A stretch of 64,000 bases of DNA from Paenibacillus phyllosphaerae (GCF_014192105.1 NZ_JACHXK010000021.1:1-64000); one strand, 5' to 3'. Positions 37,148-46,401 are shown, counted from the first letter of the stretch. The notes: generated by a model from the sequence alone, not told the origin. Numbers and translations are program-made.

Positions 37148-37972
37148 ATGGAACTTTCTTCGCATACGAGTCTGAACGCGCCATTCATCCAGGAGATGTG
37201 CGAGATTACCCATCACATGTGGAAACTTGGCTGGGATGAACTGAACGGCGGCAATGTCAGTTGTCGCCTGGACGCGGCTCTAGTAGCCGAATATATGGAC
37301 ATCCGCAAGCCTATTCGCACGCTCCGGCTGTCGTTTCCGGTACATGAGCTTGCCGGCGAATATTTTATCGTGACGGGCTCGGGCAAATATTTTCGCAACG
37401 TAATCAAAGATCCCGAGGCCAATCTTGGCGTCCTCCGCGTATCGGGCGACGGCGAGCAAGTGGAGATCCTATGGGGCTTAAGGGACGGCGCCTTGCCGAC
37501 GAGCGAACTTCCGTCCCATTTCCTTAGCCACGCGGAACGACTGAAGGCAGATCCTTCCCACCGTATCGTGCTGCATACGCATGCGACGAACGTCATCGCC
37601 ATGACCTTTACGCATGACCTGGATGAGAAGCGATTCACGAAGACTTTGTGGCAGATGTGCACGGAATGTTTGGTCGTATTTCCAGATGGGGTCGGCATTG
37701 TCCCCTGGATGGTGCCGGGCAGCAATGATATCGGAAGAGCGACAGCTGAGAAGATGAAGGAATTCCGGGTTGTCATCTGGCCGCAGCACGGTATCTTCGT
37801 GACGGGGGCTACGATGGAGGCTACCTTCGGGCTTGTGGAGACGATCGAAAAAGCGGCCACGATCTATAATTTGATCGGAGGGCGGGAGATCAGACAGACG
37901 ATTACAGACCGCCAGCTGATTGAGCTCGCTCAGGCGTTTCGCGTCACGCCAAGAGCGGGGATACTCGAATAG
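37148..37972 (+). CDS. rhaD: Rhamnulose-1-phosphate aldolase
   Basis: A 274-residue class II zinc aldolase cleaving L-rhamnulose-1-phosphate to dihydroxyacetone phosphate and L-lactaldehyde. It follows E. coli RhaD closely: [15 protein letters not shown], the phosphate-binding [38 protein letters not shown], zinc ligands in [13 protein letters not shown] and in WPQHGIF, and [19 protein letters not shown]. The ATG at 37148 is chosen because GAGGAG lies about 11 bases upstream and the E. coli protein starts near this point. It has its own terminator. No rhamnose isomerase or kinase gene is near, but rhamnosidase-type genes lie at 56170 and 62713. Confidence 0.95.
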   Translation: MELSSHTSLNAPFIQEMCEITHHMWKLGWDELNGGNVSCRLDAALVAEYMDIRKPIRTLRLSFPVHELAGEYFIVTGSGKYFRNVIKDPEANLGVLRVSGDGEQVEILWGLRDGALPTSELPSHFLSHAERLKADPSHRIVLHTHATNVIAMTFTHDLDEKRFTKTLWQMCTECLVVFPDGVGIVPWMVPGSNDIGRATAEKMKEFRVVIWPQHGIFVTGATMEATFGLVETIEKAATIYNLIGGREIRQTITDRQLIELAQAFRVTPRAGILE

Positions 37973-37983
37973 TCATTTTCATC

Positions 37984-38018
37984 AACCGATCCAGGGATAT
38001 TCCGGGGTCGGTTTTTTG
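37984..38018 (+). terminator. Terminator after rhaD
   Basis: The stem AACCGATCC / GGGTCGGTT (one G-T pair) is followed by TTTTTTGG. Confidence 0.75.
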
Positions 38019-38181
38019 GCGAGCTAGCGAATGGACGCATAGCTCGCTTGTTCTCGTTTCATTTGCAAACAGGCACAGTGGCAGGATTGCGTTGTACCCA
38101 GATCGAATTGTTAATTGAAGGTAAGCCATTGAGCTGCCAAATCATTTACTCCACAGATTATCGACAGGGAAGGACTTAACC

Positions 38182-38460
38182 ATGCGTTTCTATCATTGGC
38201 TGATCGGGCTTGTATTGGCAGTGGCCGTTCCGACGCTCGTATATGGGTTGATGCTCGGCCCTATCTTTTTCGACGTCGTGAAAAGCAGCTTGTTGCCGCC
38301 TCCGACAGATTTTCAGTATCACGATTCTTATTTTGTCGTAGTTCATTTTCAATTCTTTATCCTACTTGCGCTGTTAACCTTCCTGCTCTACATCGTGGGG
38401 ACATTCCTAATCGGGCGACGCAGACGAAAGGCTGCAACCGTAAGACCGACTAGCCGCTAA
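38182..38460 (+). CDS. Small two-helix membrane protein with oxidase-like motif
   Basis: A 92-residue membrane protein with segments at about residues 6-28 and 52-76 and a basic C-tail (GRRRRKAA). The start of the second segment reads YHDSYFVVVHFQFFIL (residues 46-61), resembling HDTYFVVAHFHYV of haem-copper oxidase subunit I, where the two last histidines bind haem. Here the first of the pair is kept (H55) and the second is Gln57. The protein is far too short to be an oxidase. AGGGAAGGA lies upstream of the ATG. The function is unknown; small proteins with similar HDTYFVI segments are known in other bacteria without an assigned role, to my knowledge. Confidence 0.65.
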   Translation: MRFYHWLIGLVLAVAVPTLVYGLMLGPIFFDVVKSSLLPPPTDFQYHDSYFVVVHFQFFILLALLTFLLYIVGTFLIGRRRRKAATVRPTSR

Positions 38461-38514
38461 CGTCGAAGGGAGTATAGGTGAAGGAAATGATTATCCTTAG
38501 AAGGAGTGACCACG

Positions 38515-39366
38515 ATGAAGGTAAAGCATGAAAAGTTCACCATGAAAGGCGTCGGGAGACTGAATGAAGATGCTATTGTAGCGCATACCCAAGCGAATTT
38601 GTACGGGGTATTGGATGGCGTATCTTCCTTGGTGCCTTATCAGAATGCCAAACAGGAAACTGGCGGTTTCATCGCGGCGAATTTGGCGAAAACCTACTTT
38701 GAATCCTTAGCTGCTCCTGGAAGTTTAAGGGATCACCTGATTGAGGCGAATGATCTTCTTAGGGAACAAATGGTGCTCGCTACGATTGATCTGGCGAAGA
38801 AGGAGGAACTGTGGGGAGCGGCGGCAGCAATCATTCGAATTCAGGAAGACGGAGTGGAGTATATTCAGACTGGGGATTGCATGGTTCTAGCCGTGTATGA
38901 GAATGAGGAAGTTCGACCATTAACCTGGAGACAAGTGTCGCACTTAGAAGCTCCGGCCTTCGCCAAATGGGAGTCAGGGATAGCGAACGGGTTGAAAAGC
39001 CGGGAAGCGCTTCATGAAACCATTATAGATACCATCATCCAGAATCGATATCGGTCTAATACGGCTGGCGGTTACGGGGTCTTAAACGGGGATCAAGAAG
39101 CAGCTCGATATTTCGAATACGGGAAGATCAATCTCACGTGTCTAAAACATATGATTTTGCTAACGGATGGAATGTTCTGGCCGACAAATGACGTGCACGA
39201 AGAAAGTTCGTACTGGAGCTTTGTCGCACATGAGATATTGAAAAAAGGGATAGAACCATATACCAAGGCATTGATAGAGCTGGAAGAAAGCGATCCCGAG
39301 TGTATCCGCCATATCCGATTCAAGAAATCGGACGATAAAACGGCAGTGGTCATTAGTTTTCATTAA
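38515..39366 (+). CDS. PP2C-type serine/threonine phosphatase
   Basis: A 283-residue soluble PPM-family phosphatase. The metal-binding motifs are in order: GRLNEDAIVAH (near 15), YGVLDGVSSL (near 31), YIQTGDCMVLAV (near 115), HMILLTDGMFWP (near 210) and KKSDDKTAVVIS at the end. These supply the Asp residues that hold two Mn/Mg ions. The ATG at 38515 has AAGGAG 8 bases upstream; the GTG three codons earlier overlaps that site. There is no kinase gene beside it, so its target is unknown. It stands in a short run of unrelated single genes. Confidence 0.85.
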   Translation: MKVKHEKFTMKGVGRLNEDAIVAHTQANLYGVLDGVSSLVPYQNAKQETGGFIAANLAKTYFESLAAPGSLRDHLIEANDLLREQMVLATIDLAKKEELWGAAAAIIRIQEDGVEYIQTGDCMVLAVYENEEVRPLTWRQVSHLEAPAFAKWESGIANGLKSREALHETIIDTIIQNRYRSNTAGGYGVLNGDQEAARYFEYGKINLTCLKHMILLTDGMFWPTNDVHEESSYWSFVAHEILKKGIEPYTKALIELEESDPECIRHIRFKKSDDKTAVVISFH

Positions 39367-39509
39367 TAAGACGAAGCAATGCATGCTTACATAAATGGCG
39401 CAATTGCCCATGGTGCTAGCGTCGGCAAGTTTACATGTATTGGAGATTGCAGGAATACCCCCCCCTGTACAATAATGGAAGTAAAACCTTAAGTAAAGGA
39501 TGGGAAACG

Positions 39510-40646
39510 ATGGACTTTACACCGCTGTCCCGGTTTATCGACCGCATCACCGCTTGGCGCATTCCATGGGCGGAAGTGCTTGTCATGCATCGCAATGAGA
39601 CGGTTTTCCGCTACCGGGCCGGCTATGCCGATCTGGAAGCGAAGACGCCGATCGACGAGGACCGAATCATCTATCTCTATTCGCTGACGAAAATACTAAC
39701 GTGCACGGCCGCGCTTCAATTGGTGGAAAAGGGAACGATTCTGCTCGGCGATCCGCTCTCCGACTATCTGCCAGAGTTCGCCGAAATGAAGGTGCGCAAG
39801 GCGCAGACGGACGATGGATGGGCAACGGAGCCCGCGGAACGTCCGATCACGGTTCGCGACCTGTTCGCTATGACGGCCGGCTTCTCCTACGACCTCGCGG
39901 CGCCATCTATTAAGGAGGCTGTGGAACGTACCAATGGCCGGCTGCCGACTCGCGAATTCGCAAAGGCCCTGGCCAAGGAACCGCTGCTGTTCGAGCCGGG
40001 GACCCGGTGGAACTACAGTCTCTGCCATGACGTTCTCGCGGCGCTTGTTGAGGAGGTCGACGGAAGGCGGTTCAGTGCATACGTGCACGAAGAGATTACC
40101 GGGCCGCTCGGCATGCGCGACACCGGCTTCTTCCTATCGGAAGCGCAGCAGAGCCGTCTCGTGCCGCAATATGTTTTCAATGATGAGCTCGGTAAGGCCG
40201 ATCATATGGACGGTAACTGGTACCTCATCGGCACGGAATTCGAGAGCGGCGGGGCCGGTCTGTTGTCCACCGTAAGCGACTATGCGCTGTTCCTGAATAC
40301 GCTGACCAATCGCGGCACAAGCCCGGAAGGCGTGCGCATCTTGTCAGCTGCCAGCGTTGATCTGATGAGGACCGACCATCTGACCGATCGCACCCGAAGC
40401 GACTACAACTGGGCGCATCACGCCGGTTACGGCTACGGGCTGGGCGTCAGAACCCATGTCTCCGCAGCGGGCAGCGGATCCCTATCCCCGCTCGGCGAAT
40501 TCGGCTGGAGCGGCGCGGCCGGCAGCTTCGCGATCATCGATCCCGAGTCGCAGCTGACCGTCATGTATGCGCAGCATTTGGTGAACAATCAGGAGCCTTA
40601 CGTACATCCTCGATTGAAAAATATCGTGTACTCCTGCCTGAAATAA
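39510..40646 (+). CDS. Serine hydrolase, beta-lactamase/esterase class C fold
   Basis: A 378-residue enzyme of the penicillin-binding-protein-like serine hydrolase family (COG1680 type). The nucleophile motif is SLTK in YLYSLTKILT near residue 62, with the tyrosine motif in RWNYSLCHDVLAAL near residue 170 and GEFGWSGAAGS near the C-terminus in place of KTG. There is no signal peptide, so it is cytoplasmic or exported by another route. Members include esterases, D-aminopeptidases and beta-lactamase-like proteins; the substrate cannot be told. AAAGGA lies about 9 bases before the ATG at 39510; the in-frame ATG 25 codons earlier has no site. Confidence 0.85.
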   Translation: MDFTPLSRFIDRITAWRIPWAEVLVMHRNETVFRYRAGYADLEAKTPIDEDRIIYLYSLTKILTCTAALQLVEKGTILLGDPLSDYLPEFAEMKVRKAQTDDGWATEPAERPITVRDLFAMTAGFSYDLAAPSIKEAVERTNGRLPTREFAKALAKEPLLFEPGTRWNYSLCHDVLAALVEEVDGRRFSAYVHEEITGPLGMRDTGFFLSEAQQSRLVPQYVFNDELGKADHMDGNWYLIGTEFESGGAGLLSTVSDYALFLNTLTNRGTSPEGVRILSAASVDLMRTDHLTDRTRSDYNWAHHAGYGYGLGVRTHVSAAGSGSLSPLGEFGWSGAAGSFAIIDPESQLTVMYAQHLVNNQEPYVHPRLKNIVYSCLK

Positions 40647-40664
40647 AAAAAGCGTACATAGAAG

Positions 40665-40697
40665 AAGGCGTCACAGGCCAGACCTGCGGCGCCTTTT
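40665..40697 (+). terminator. Terminator after the serine hydrolase gene
   Basis: AAGGCGTCACAGG and CCTGCGGCGCCTT pair with a small internal bulge around CCAGA, followed by TT. Confidence 0.75.
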
Positions 40698-40713
40698 GCC
40701 GATTAATACCATT

Positions 40714-40827
40714 CCCAACCTCGGTATGCAAACCATTCCAGAGCGGAATGCTGCATACCCAACCTCGGTATGCAAACCATTCCAGAGCGGAATGCTGCAT
40801 ACCCAACCTCGGTATGCAAACCATTCC
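40714..40827. repeat. 44-bp tandem repeat, each unit a hairpin
   Basis: The unit begins CCCAACCTCGGTATGCAAAC and ends GGAATGCTGCATA; there are two identical full copies (40714-40757, 40758-40801) and 26 bases of a third. Inside each unit, GGTATGCA pairs with TGCATACC across the unit boundary and ATTCC with GGAAT, giving a nested hairpin. The array fills the gap between the convergent serine-hydrolase and coiled-coil genes, right at the stop of the latter. Confidence 0.9.
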
Positions 40828-40829
40828 GC

Positions 40830-41117
40830 TTATTTCGCTTGATGTTGTTTCAACGCAGCTTTCTTGGCAGCTAATTGTTTGGCGAGATCAGCCTCATTGC
40901 GAGTGATCGTCCGAATCTCTTCGTTTAATTTATTGATTCGTGTCATTTTGACGCTTAGATCGTTGTGCGACTGGCTTAATTTCATATCTCTTTCCAATTG
41001 TTTGATCTTAGCCTGAGCTTTCTTCTTTTTGCTCTTCTCGTTTTCGTTCTTGCTTTCTATGTCGGCAATTTCCCGCTGGAGCTTGTTGATGACGGCTTGT
41101 GTGAAATTAATGGACAT
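40830..41117 (-). CDS. Small coiled-coil protein
   Basis: A 95-residue, lysine- and glutamate-rich protein that is almost entirely helical with heptad spacing (KLQREIADIES, QLERDMKLSQSHNDL, INKLNEEIRTITRN), ending AALKQHQAK. There is no membrane segment or catalytic motif. GAGGTG lies 6-7 bases upstream of the ATG on the minus strand, so it is likely expressed. The stop codon is two bases from the end of the 44-bp repeat array. No function is assigned. Confidence 0.7.
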   Translation of the reverse strand: MSINFTQAVINKLQREIADIESKNENEKSKKKKAQAKIKQLERDMKLSQSHNDLSVKMTRINKLNEEIRTITRNEADLAKQLAAKKAALKQHQAK

Positions 41118-41203
41118 TCTTGCACCTCATATTCATGTAGTGTAGCTGAGACATCATTATACTACAAATTAACGTGTTAATATGGATGTGGAGGGATAAC
41201 GAA

Positions 41204-42076
41204 ATGATTCATGAACTAACCAAGCGATTCGCATACATGTCCGCTGACGGTTCCGTTGACCGTCCGATCCTCGGTGCAGTCCTAGGAGAAGATCGGATTC
41301 TCTTCGTGGATGCGGGCAACTCGCTGCGCCATGCGTCGGCGTTCCGAGAAGCGGTGAGGGAGGCGTATGGGACTCGGCCATCCCTAACTGCGTTGACGCA
41401 CTGGCACTGGGATCACAGCTTCGGCGCTGCTTATGACGCATCATCGCCGCTCGTCGCAACAGAGATGACGCGCCAAGCGCTTCAACAGCTAGTCGGCTTA
41501 GATTGGTCGGACGAAGCATTAGATGAACGCGTCCGGGAAGGAAAAGAGATTGCGTTCTGTGCGGACTATATCAAAAAGGAATATGAGGGCATGGAACGGG
41601 ATATCCGAATCTCTCTGCCGGACATGACTTTTACCGACGCCTTAACGCTCCATCTCGGAGCAGTCAGCTGTGAGATGCAGCATATCGGCGGCATTCACGC
41701 TGAAGACTCTTGCATCATGTATGTCCCCGAGGAACGGGTATTGTTTCTCGGAGATGTTCTCGGACCGGCAATCTACGATGGTCCTCGTTATTATGTAGCG
41801 CAAGATTTCTTGCGGATCGTCGAGAAAATCAAGACATATCCAGCGGCATGGTACATAGAGTCCCATCATAGGCCTGTGACGGCTGAAGAGTTTTGGCCGG
41901 AGATCAACGAGTATTGCACGCTGGCAGAACTTGTGATGGAGTATGGCCCTAATAAGCAACGAATTGAACGCGAATTGGCCCGGCAAATGAAAAGGGAACT
42001 GGCCGATGGGGATCGAGATGCCATCCATCAATTTTTGTTGGGGGATCAACGTCAGTCTCTTTTGCTAGGGGAATAA
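41204..42076 (+). CDS. Metallo-beta-lactamase-fold hydrolase
   Basis: A 290-residue MBL-fold protein. The metal motif reads LTHWHWDHSFGA (near residue 68, HxHxDH), with GGIHAEDSCIMY (near 165), FLGDVLGPAIYDG and ESHHRPVT providing the later ligands. These define the fold but not the substrate. The ATG at 41204 has GGAGGG about 9 bases upstream; the longer reading from 41174 starts before that site. It stands 46 bases before a DinB-type gene on the same strand and may be co-transcribed with it. Confidence 0.82.
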   Translation: MIHELTKRFAYMSADGSVDRPILGAVLGEDRILFVDAGNSLRHASAFREAVREAYGTRPSLTALTHWHWDHSFGAAYDASSPLVATEMTRQALQQLVGLDWSDEALDERVREGKEIAFCADYIKKEYEGMERDIRISLPDMTFTDALTLHLGAVSCEMQHIGGIHAEDSCIMYVPEERVLFLGDVLGPAIYDGPRYYVAQDFLRIVEKIKTYPAAWYIESHHRPVTAEEFWPEINEYCTLAELVMEYGPNKQRIERELARQMKRELADGDRDAIHQFLLGDQRQSLLLGE

Positions 42077-42122
42077 AATCAATGGCGGGCATACGCGAAG
42101 GCCCTAAAGGAGAGGAATGACA

Positions 42123-42596
42123 ATGAACAATTTCTTGTTTGGACAATTAAAATTCGTTCGAGACAATACGATCAAACAGGTTAAAGGGATAAGCGAGGAA
42201 GAAGCACGCACTGTACCACGAGGATTCAACAACAATATGCTGTGGAACCTGGGTCACATTCTTCTCGTTCATGAAAAGTTTTCGTTTGCTCTAACGAATG
42301 AAAAAATGGAGTTGCCTAAGCATTTTGCAGAACTGTTTGCTTCTGGCACCAAGCCGGAACAGTGGGGAACGCAGGTACCTGGCTTGGATGAAATGTTGCT
42401 TTTGCTAGCTAAGCAAATCGAACGGATCGAGCAAACCTTGCGGCACCGTCTAGAAGAAGAACTTGAGCAACCATTTGTTACCTCGGCTGGTCTTGAATTA
42501 CTGGCAGTTAAGGAATGCCTCAGTTTTTGTTTGTATCATGAAGGCATGCATGTTGCCACGATTAAAGCCATCAAGCAGCAGTTGGCCCAACGGTAG
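42123..42596 (+). CDS. DinB-superfamily protein
   Basis: A 157-residue four-helix-bundle protein of the DinB/YfiT type. Three conserved histidines that bind a metal in this superfamily are in place: LWNLGHILLVHEKF (near residue 43) and LSFCLYHEGMHVATIKAIKQ (near the C-terminus). Some members transfer bacillithiol or related thiols; others are uncharacterised. ATG 42123 has GAGG 7 bases upstream, and an ATG two codons earlier is also possible. The chemistry is not determinable from sequence. Confidence 0.8.
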   Translation: MNNFLFGQLKFVRDNTIKQVKGISEEEARTVPRGFNNNMLWNLGHILLVHEKFSFALTNEKMELPKHFAELFASGTKPEQWGTQVPGLDEMLLLLAKQIERIEQTLRHRLEEELEQPFVTSAGLELLAVKECLSFCLYHEGMHVATIKAIKQQLAQR

Positions 42597-42721
42597 CTCC
42601 CCGTAAGCCGTTTGTTCGTCCATGCCACTATACTTAAGGATAGTAACTGATCTACATATCACTTCTTTTCAGCAGGAAGGCGCCATCCTATAATGAAAGC
42701 AGGTTCTGCCTATCGTGTGCA

Positions 42722-44125
42722 ATGGGCTTAATCAATCCGTTACGAACAAGAGGTGCAGTCTTGCTGCTGGTCAAACGAATACTGCAATTAGCGATCCCGT
42801 CCATTGCCACTTTCTCCTCCATGACCTTCACGGGCTTGCTGGTACTCATGATCGTCGGCAATCTGGGAGCAGCGTCGATCGCGGTTGTCGGCATTGTGAA
42901 CATTATCATTTATAATCTATGGGCCTTGTTCTCAGGGGTTCAAGGGGCGATCAACTTTCTTGTCGCCCAGAACTATGGGTCCGATAACATCCGGCAGGGG
43001 AACCAACGGATGCAGATTGCGCTGCTCATCACAGCCGCACAAGGAATAGCCCTGCTAGCGGGCAGTTTTCTGGTCCCTTACGGCATTCTCTACCTGATGG
43101 GCTCGAATGAAACGATCCTCACCCTCGGTACTCCATATCTTATGGTGAGAATGCTGGCGCTGATCTTCACGATGTTTAATACCGTGTTTTTCGCTTATAT
43201 GCGGGCAGTTGGGGATACGCGTACGCCAATGACCCTCTCCCTCATTAATAGCGCGCTTGTCGTCACATTGACTTATGTGCTGGCCTATGGGGCGTTCGGC
43301 TTCCCAGATCTCGGACTTCAAGGTGCCGCGTGGAGCATTGTGGCTGCTGAGGGCGTTACCTTCCTGCTCAGCTTGCTCGTGTATTACCGTTTCATGAACG
43401 GCGCGTACCTAACGCGGAGCTGGGTGCGCATCGAGTTGCAACAGGTGCGTCTGCTTATGTTCGAGAGCATGAAGCTTGGTGTTACCGAGCTGTCGAACAG
43501 CGTAGGCATGCTTGTGTTTACGGCCTGTATTACGCGGCTCGGCACGACGGCGATCGCTGCCAATGAGATTGCGCTGAACATCTTGTCCTTCGGGTTCATG
43601 CCATCGAATGGTTTCGGCGCTGCGGCTACGATCGGGATCGGACAGGAGGTGGGCAAAGGGAATGGCGCAGCCGCCCGAAGATTCGGCATTGTGACGGTGT
43701 ATCTTGGCCTTATCTTTATGGCGCTCATCTCGGTCGTCTTCATCCTGTTTGCCTTGCCGATCGCCAAATTGTATACCTCGGAAGCCGCGGTGTATGAAAC
43801 AGCGGTATCGCTCATCCATCTGACTGCTTGCGTGCAATTGTTCACAGGGGCGAATATTATCTTCGGCGGCGGACTTCGCGGCATAGGGGATACAACGTTT
43901 TTGTCCCGGACGGCACTTGCCTTGAACTGGTTGTTATTCATTCCATTGACGATCCTGTTGACCAGGGTGCTCGATTGGGGACAGACTGGCGCTTGGTCGG
44001 CACTATGCATGCTCATCGTCCTGACGGCGGTTGCCAACGGATGGCGCTACCTGACGATCGACTGGATGCGTGTCAAAGCGACGACCGGCAAAATTCCGGC
44101 AGCGGCTGTAACAGGGCATATGTAG
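42722..44125 (+). CDS. MATE-family efflux transporter
   Basis: A 467-residue (from this start) multidrug/toxin exporter with about 12 membrane segments arranged as two related halves (LAIPSIATFSSMTFTGLLVLM and ESMKLGVTELSNSVGMLVFT begin each half). It uses a sodium or proton gradient to expel organic cations. The 42722 ATG has no clear ribosome binding site; TTG at 42761 has AGAGGTG 5 bases before it and would give a 454-residue protein starting MLLVKRILQLAIP, which may be the true start. It is followed by a strong terminator. Confidence 0.88.
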   Translation: MGLINPLRTRGAVLLLVKRILQLAIPSIATFSSMTFTGLLVLMIVGNLGAASIAVVGIVNIIIYNLWALFSGVQGAINFLVAQNYGSDNIRQGNQRMQIALLITAAQGIALLAGSFLVPYGILYLMGSNETILTLGTPYLMVRMLALIFTMFNTVFFAYMRAVGDTRTPMTLSLINSALVVTLTYVLAYGAFGFPDLGLQGAAWSIVAAEGVTFLLSLLVYYRFMNGAYLTRSWVRIELQQVRLLMFESMKLGVTELSNSVGMLVFTACITRLGTTAIAANEIALNILSFGFMPSNGFGAAATIGIGQEVGKGNGAAARRFGIVTVYLGLIFMALISVVFILFALPIAKLYTSEAAVYETAVSLIHLTACVQLFTGANIIFGGGLRGIGDTTFLSRTALALNWLLFIPLTILLTRVLDWGQTGAWSALCMLIVLTAVANGWRYLTIDWMRVKATTGKIPAAAVTGHM

Positions 44126-44200
44126 GAAAAGAAAGCAGTTTGTCACGTTCCGCGTATAACCGAGGCAATCGTTTCTTCATCAATAAGAGGCAGCGAAAAT

Positions 44201-44239
44201 CCCTTTCAGGCACGAACTCCATGCCTGAAGGGGGTTTTT
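44201..44239 (+). terminator. Terminator after the MATE gene
   Basis: CCCTTTCAGGCA and TGCCTGAAGGGG pair over 12 bp and are followed by GTTTTTG. Confidence 0.85.
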
Positions 44240-44291
44240 GTTTAGCGCGATTTCTATAGGGCGCGTCTACATATCGCTATTGCTATCCGTA

Positions 44292-45254
44292 TTAAATCTT
44301 AATAATCACGTTACCTCTCTTACGTTCGGTCTCTACGTACCTGTGAGCGTCCGGCAGGAGTTCTAACGGGTAACGCCGATCGATCACGGCGTAAATCGTT
44401 CCATTTCTTGCGAGTTCCAAGAGAAACACCAAATTCGCTTTGTTTTGCATAAGGCCGGCTGTTGCGAAGATCGCCCGTTTGTTTTTAAATAAGGAAGTCC
44501 ACAACATGTGCAGAATAATAGACAACTTAGGTGAGGTAGTCAGATAGATTCCTTTGTTCAAGAGTACACGCTTACATGGGACAAAGGAGCTTTTGCCTAC
44601 CGCATCAAAAATGACGTCATACGCTTTGCCCGCTTTCGTAAAATCCTCTCGGTTATAGTCAATCACATCATCGGCGCCGGCTTCTCTTACCAAAGATTCG
44701 TTGGCAGCGGAGCAAACGCCGGTTACTTCTGCGCCATAGTATTTGGCTAATTGCACGGCATAGATGCCGACAGCTCCGGAGGCACCATGAATCAGCACTT
44801 TCTGTCCCTTGCGCAACTTTGCCTTGTCTCTTAAAAACTTCAATGCTGTCGCGCCCCCGTCACAGACTCCGACGGCTTCTTCAAAGGTGATGTTCCCCGG
44901 TATAACCGCAAGGGGGCTCTCTTCGGACAGACACTTATATTCCGCATACGCTCCGAGGTTTTTGACGCTCATCCCCAGAACGCGATCCCCTGTCTTAAAA
45001 TGCTTTACGTCTTGGCCCACTGCTTCGACTTCTCCGGCGAATTCGGTTCCCCCGACGGCATATTTCGGTCTGGACAGTCCGTATAACCATTTAATCATTC
45101 GCGGATCGCCCTTGCGAAAAGCGCAATCCGACGGCCCTACTTTGGCAGCATGGATACGTACGAGAATTTCAGCGTTTCCAGGCGACGGTTTCGCGACTTC
45201 TTGCTGGACAAGTACTTCCGGTGAACCATACGAGGTTTGCACCATGGCTCTCAT
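44292..45254 (-). CDS. Zinc-free alcohol dehydrogenase/quinone oxidoreductase-like protein
   Basis: A 320-residue NADPH-dependent medium-chain reductase of the quinone oxidoreductase class. Motifs: the N-terminal GroES-like fold (HAAKVGPSDCAFRKGDPR), GTEFAGEVEAVG, and the nucleotide site VLIHGASGAVGIYAVQLAKYYGA near residue 145 (GxGxxG replaced by GASGAVG). The zinc ligands of true alcohol dehydrogenases are missing. AAGGAG lies 6-8 bases before ATG 45254 on the minus strand. It is divergent from the SDR gene at 45453. The substrate is unknown. Confidence 0.85.
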   Translation of the reverse strand: MRAMVQTSYGSPEVLVQQEVAKPSPGNAEILVRIHAAKVGPSDCAFRKGDPRMIKWLYGLSRPKYAVGGTEFAGEVEAVGQDVKHFKTGDRVLGMSVKNLGAYAEYKCLSEESPLAVIPGNITFEEAVGVCDGGATALKFLRDKAKLRKGQKVLIHGASGAVGIYAVQLAKYYGAEVTGVCSAANESLVREAGADDVIDYNREDFTKAGKAYDVIFDAVGKSSFVPCKRVLLNKGIYLTTSPKLSIILHMLWTSLFKNKRAIFATAGLMQNKANLVFLLELARNGTIYAVIDRRYPLELLPDAHRYVETERKRGNVIIKI

Positions 45255-45452
45255 GGGTTTCTCCTTTCGTTTAAGTAATGATTCCATTGTAACTAAAGGT
45301 ATGTATACGCACATTGACTTAAGTCAAGGGTTAGTCGTCAAGTTAACTGTCCTTCATCCTCATTCTAACTACAACTCCCAGTGATTCGGCTATCCTATCA
45401 CTTCGTAAATTTCTGTATACTCATGTTGCATAACGAACGGGGAGGAAGTCAG

Positions 45453-46367
45453 ATGGATCATGGCGGATGGAAATCCGAGCGAATTACCGATCAAGGCGGG
45501 AAAATAATTATAGTAACTGGCGCGAACAGCGGGCTTGGACTTGAAGCGTCGACTGTTTTAAGTGCAAAAGGTGCAAAGATTATCATGGCGGTTCGTGATC
45601 TTGAAAAAGGAAAAGCCGCCGTTTCAGAGATCATACATAAGCATAAAAAGGCCAATGTGGAATTGATGCAATTGGACTTATCCGACTTTAACTCCATTCA
45701 TAAGTTTTCGGAAGAATTTCACGCCAAGTATTCAAATTTGCATATCTTGATCAATAATGCTGGTATTATGTATCCTAAATACCGGGAAATAACAAAACAA
45801 GGTTTTGAGACACACTTTGGCACGAATCATCTGGGCCATTTTTTATTGACTGGCTTAATGCTAGACCTCCTTAAGAATACGCCTCAGTCCCGAGTAGTTA
45901 CCCAAAGCAGTGCACTCCATAAATATGGTGGGGACATTCATTTCGATGACCTGAACGGGGAGAAGACGTATGACAAATCCAAGGCGTATGCCCAAAGTAA
46001 ACTAGCTAACCTGTTATTCACCTATGAACTAGACCGGCGTTTCAAGATTCATAGACAAGATAGCATGGCTACAGCGGCGCATCCTGGCTATACGGCTACC
46101 GGTCTTCAACGATCACAAGGGTTGCTGGTGGCACTTGCCAACAAGTTCATCGCTCAAAACATCGAAATAGGGGCTTTGCCCGTTTTAAGAGCGGCAACCG
46201 AAGGGGATTTAGTGGGATCCGAATATTTTGGACCGACCAAATGGTTGGAGACTCGCGGCTATCCTGAAAAAGTGACTTCAAGTGACAAGTCCTACGACGC
46301 TCAGCTGGCTAAGAAACTTTGGGAAGTTTCTGAAAAACTAGTGGGGTTTACGTACAAATTCAATTAA
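45453..46367 (+). CDS. Short-chain dehydrogenase/reductase
   Basis: A 304-residue NAD(P)-dependent oxidoreductase. The dinucleotide motif TGANSGLG is near residue 26, NNAG near 103, the catalytic serine in VVTQSSALHKYGG and the YxxxK pair in YAQSKLAN. The layout resembles retinol-dehydrogenase-like/WW-domain-oxidoreductase-like SDRs. The ATG at 45453 has GGAGG 7 bases upstream; the track-length reading that starts 24 codons earlier does not. It is followed after 34 bases by an AraC regulator, likely its controller. Confidence 0.87.
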   Translation: MDHGGWKSERITDQGGKIIIVTGANSGLGLEASTVLSAKGAKIIMAVRDLEKGKAAVSEIIHKHKKANVELMQLDLSDFNSIHKFSEEFHAKYSNLHILINNAGIMYPKYREITKQGFETHFGTNHLGHFLLTGLMLDLLKNTPQSRVVTQSSALHKYGGDIHFDDLNGEKTYDKSKAYAQSKLANLLFTYELDRRFKIHRQDSMATAAHPGYTATGLQRSQGLLVALANKFIAQNIEIGALPVLRAATEGDLVGSEYFGPTKWLETRGYPEKVTSSDKSYDAQLAKKLWEVSEKLVGFTYKFN

Positions 46368-46401
46368 GATGACTCCAATTTGAAAATGGAGGAGGCTTTC
46401 G

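Noticed and set aside
40714..40827. CRISPR array
   Set aside because: The copies follow each other directly with no spacers, and no cas genes are near.
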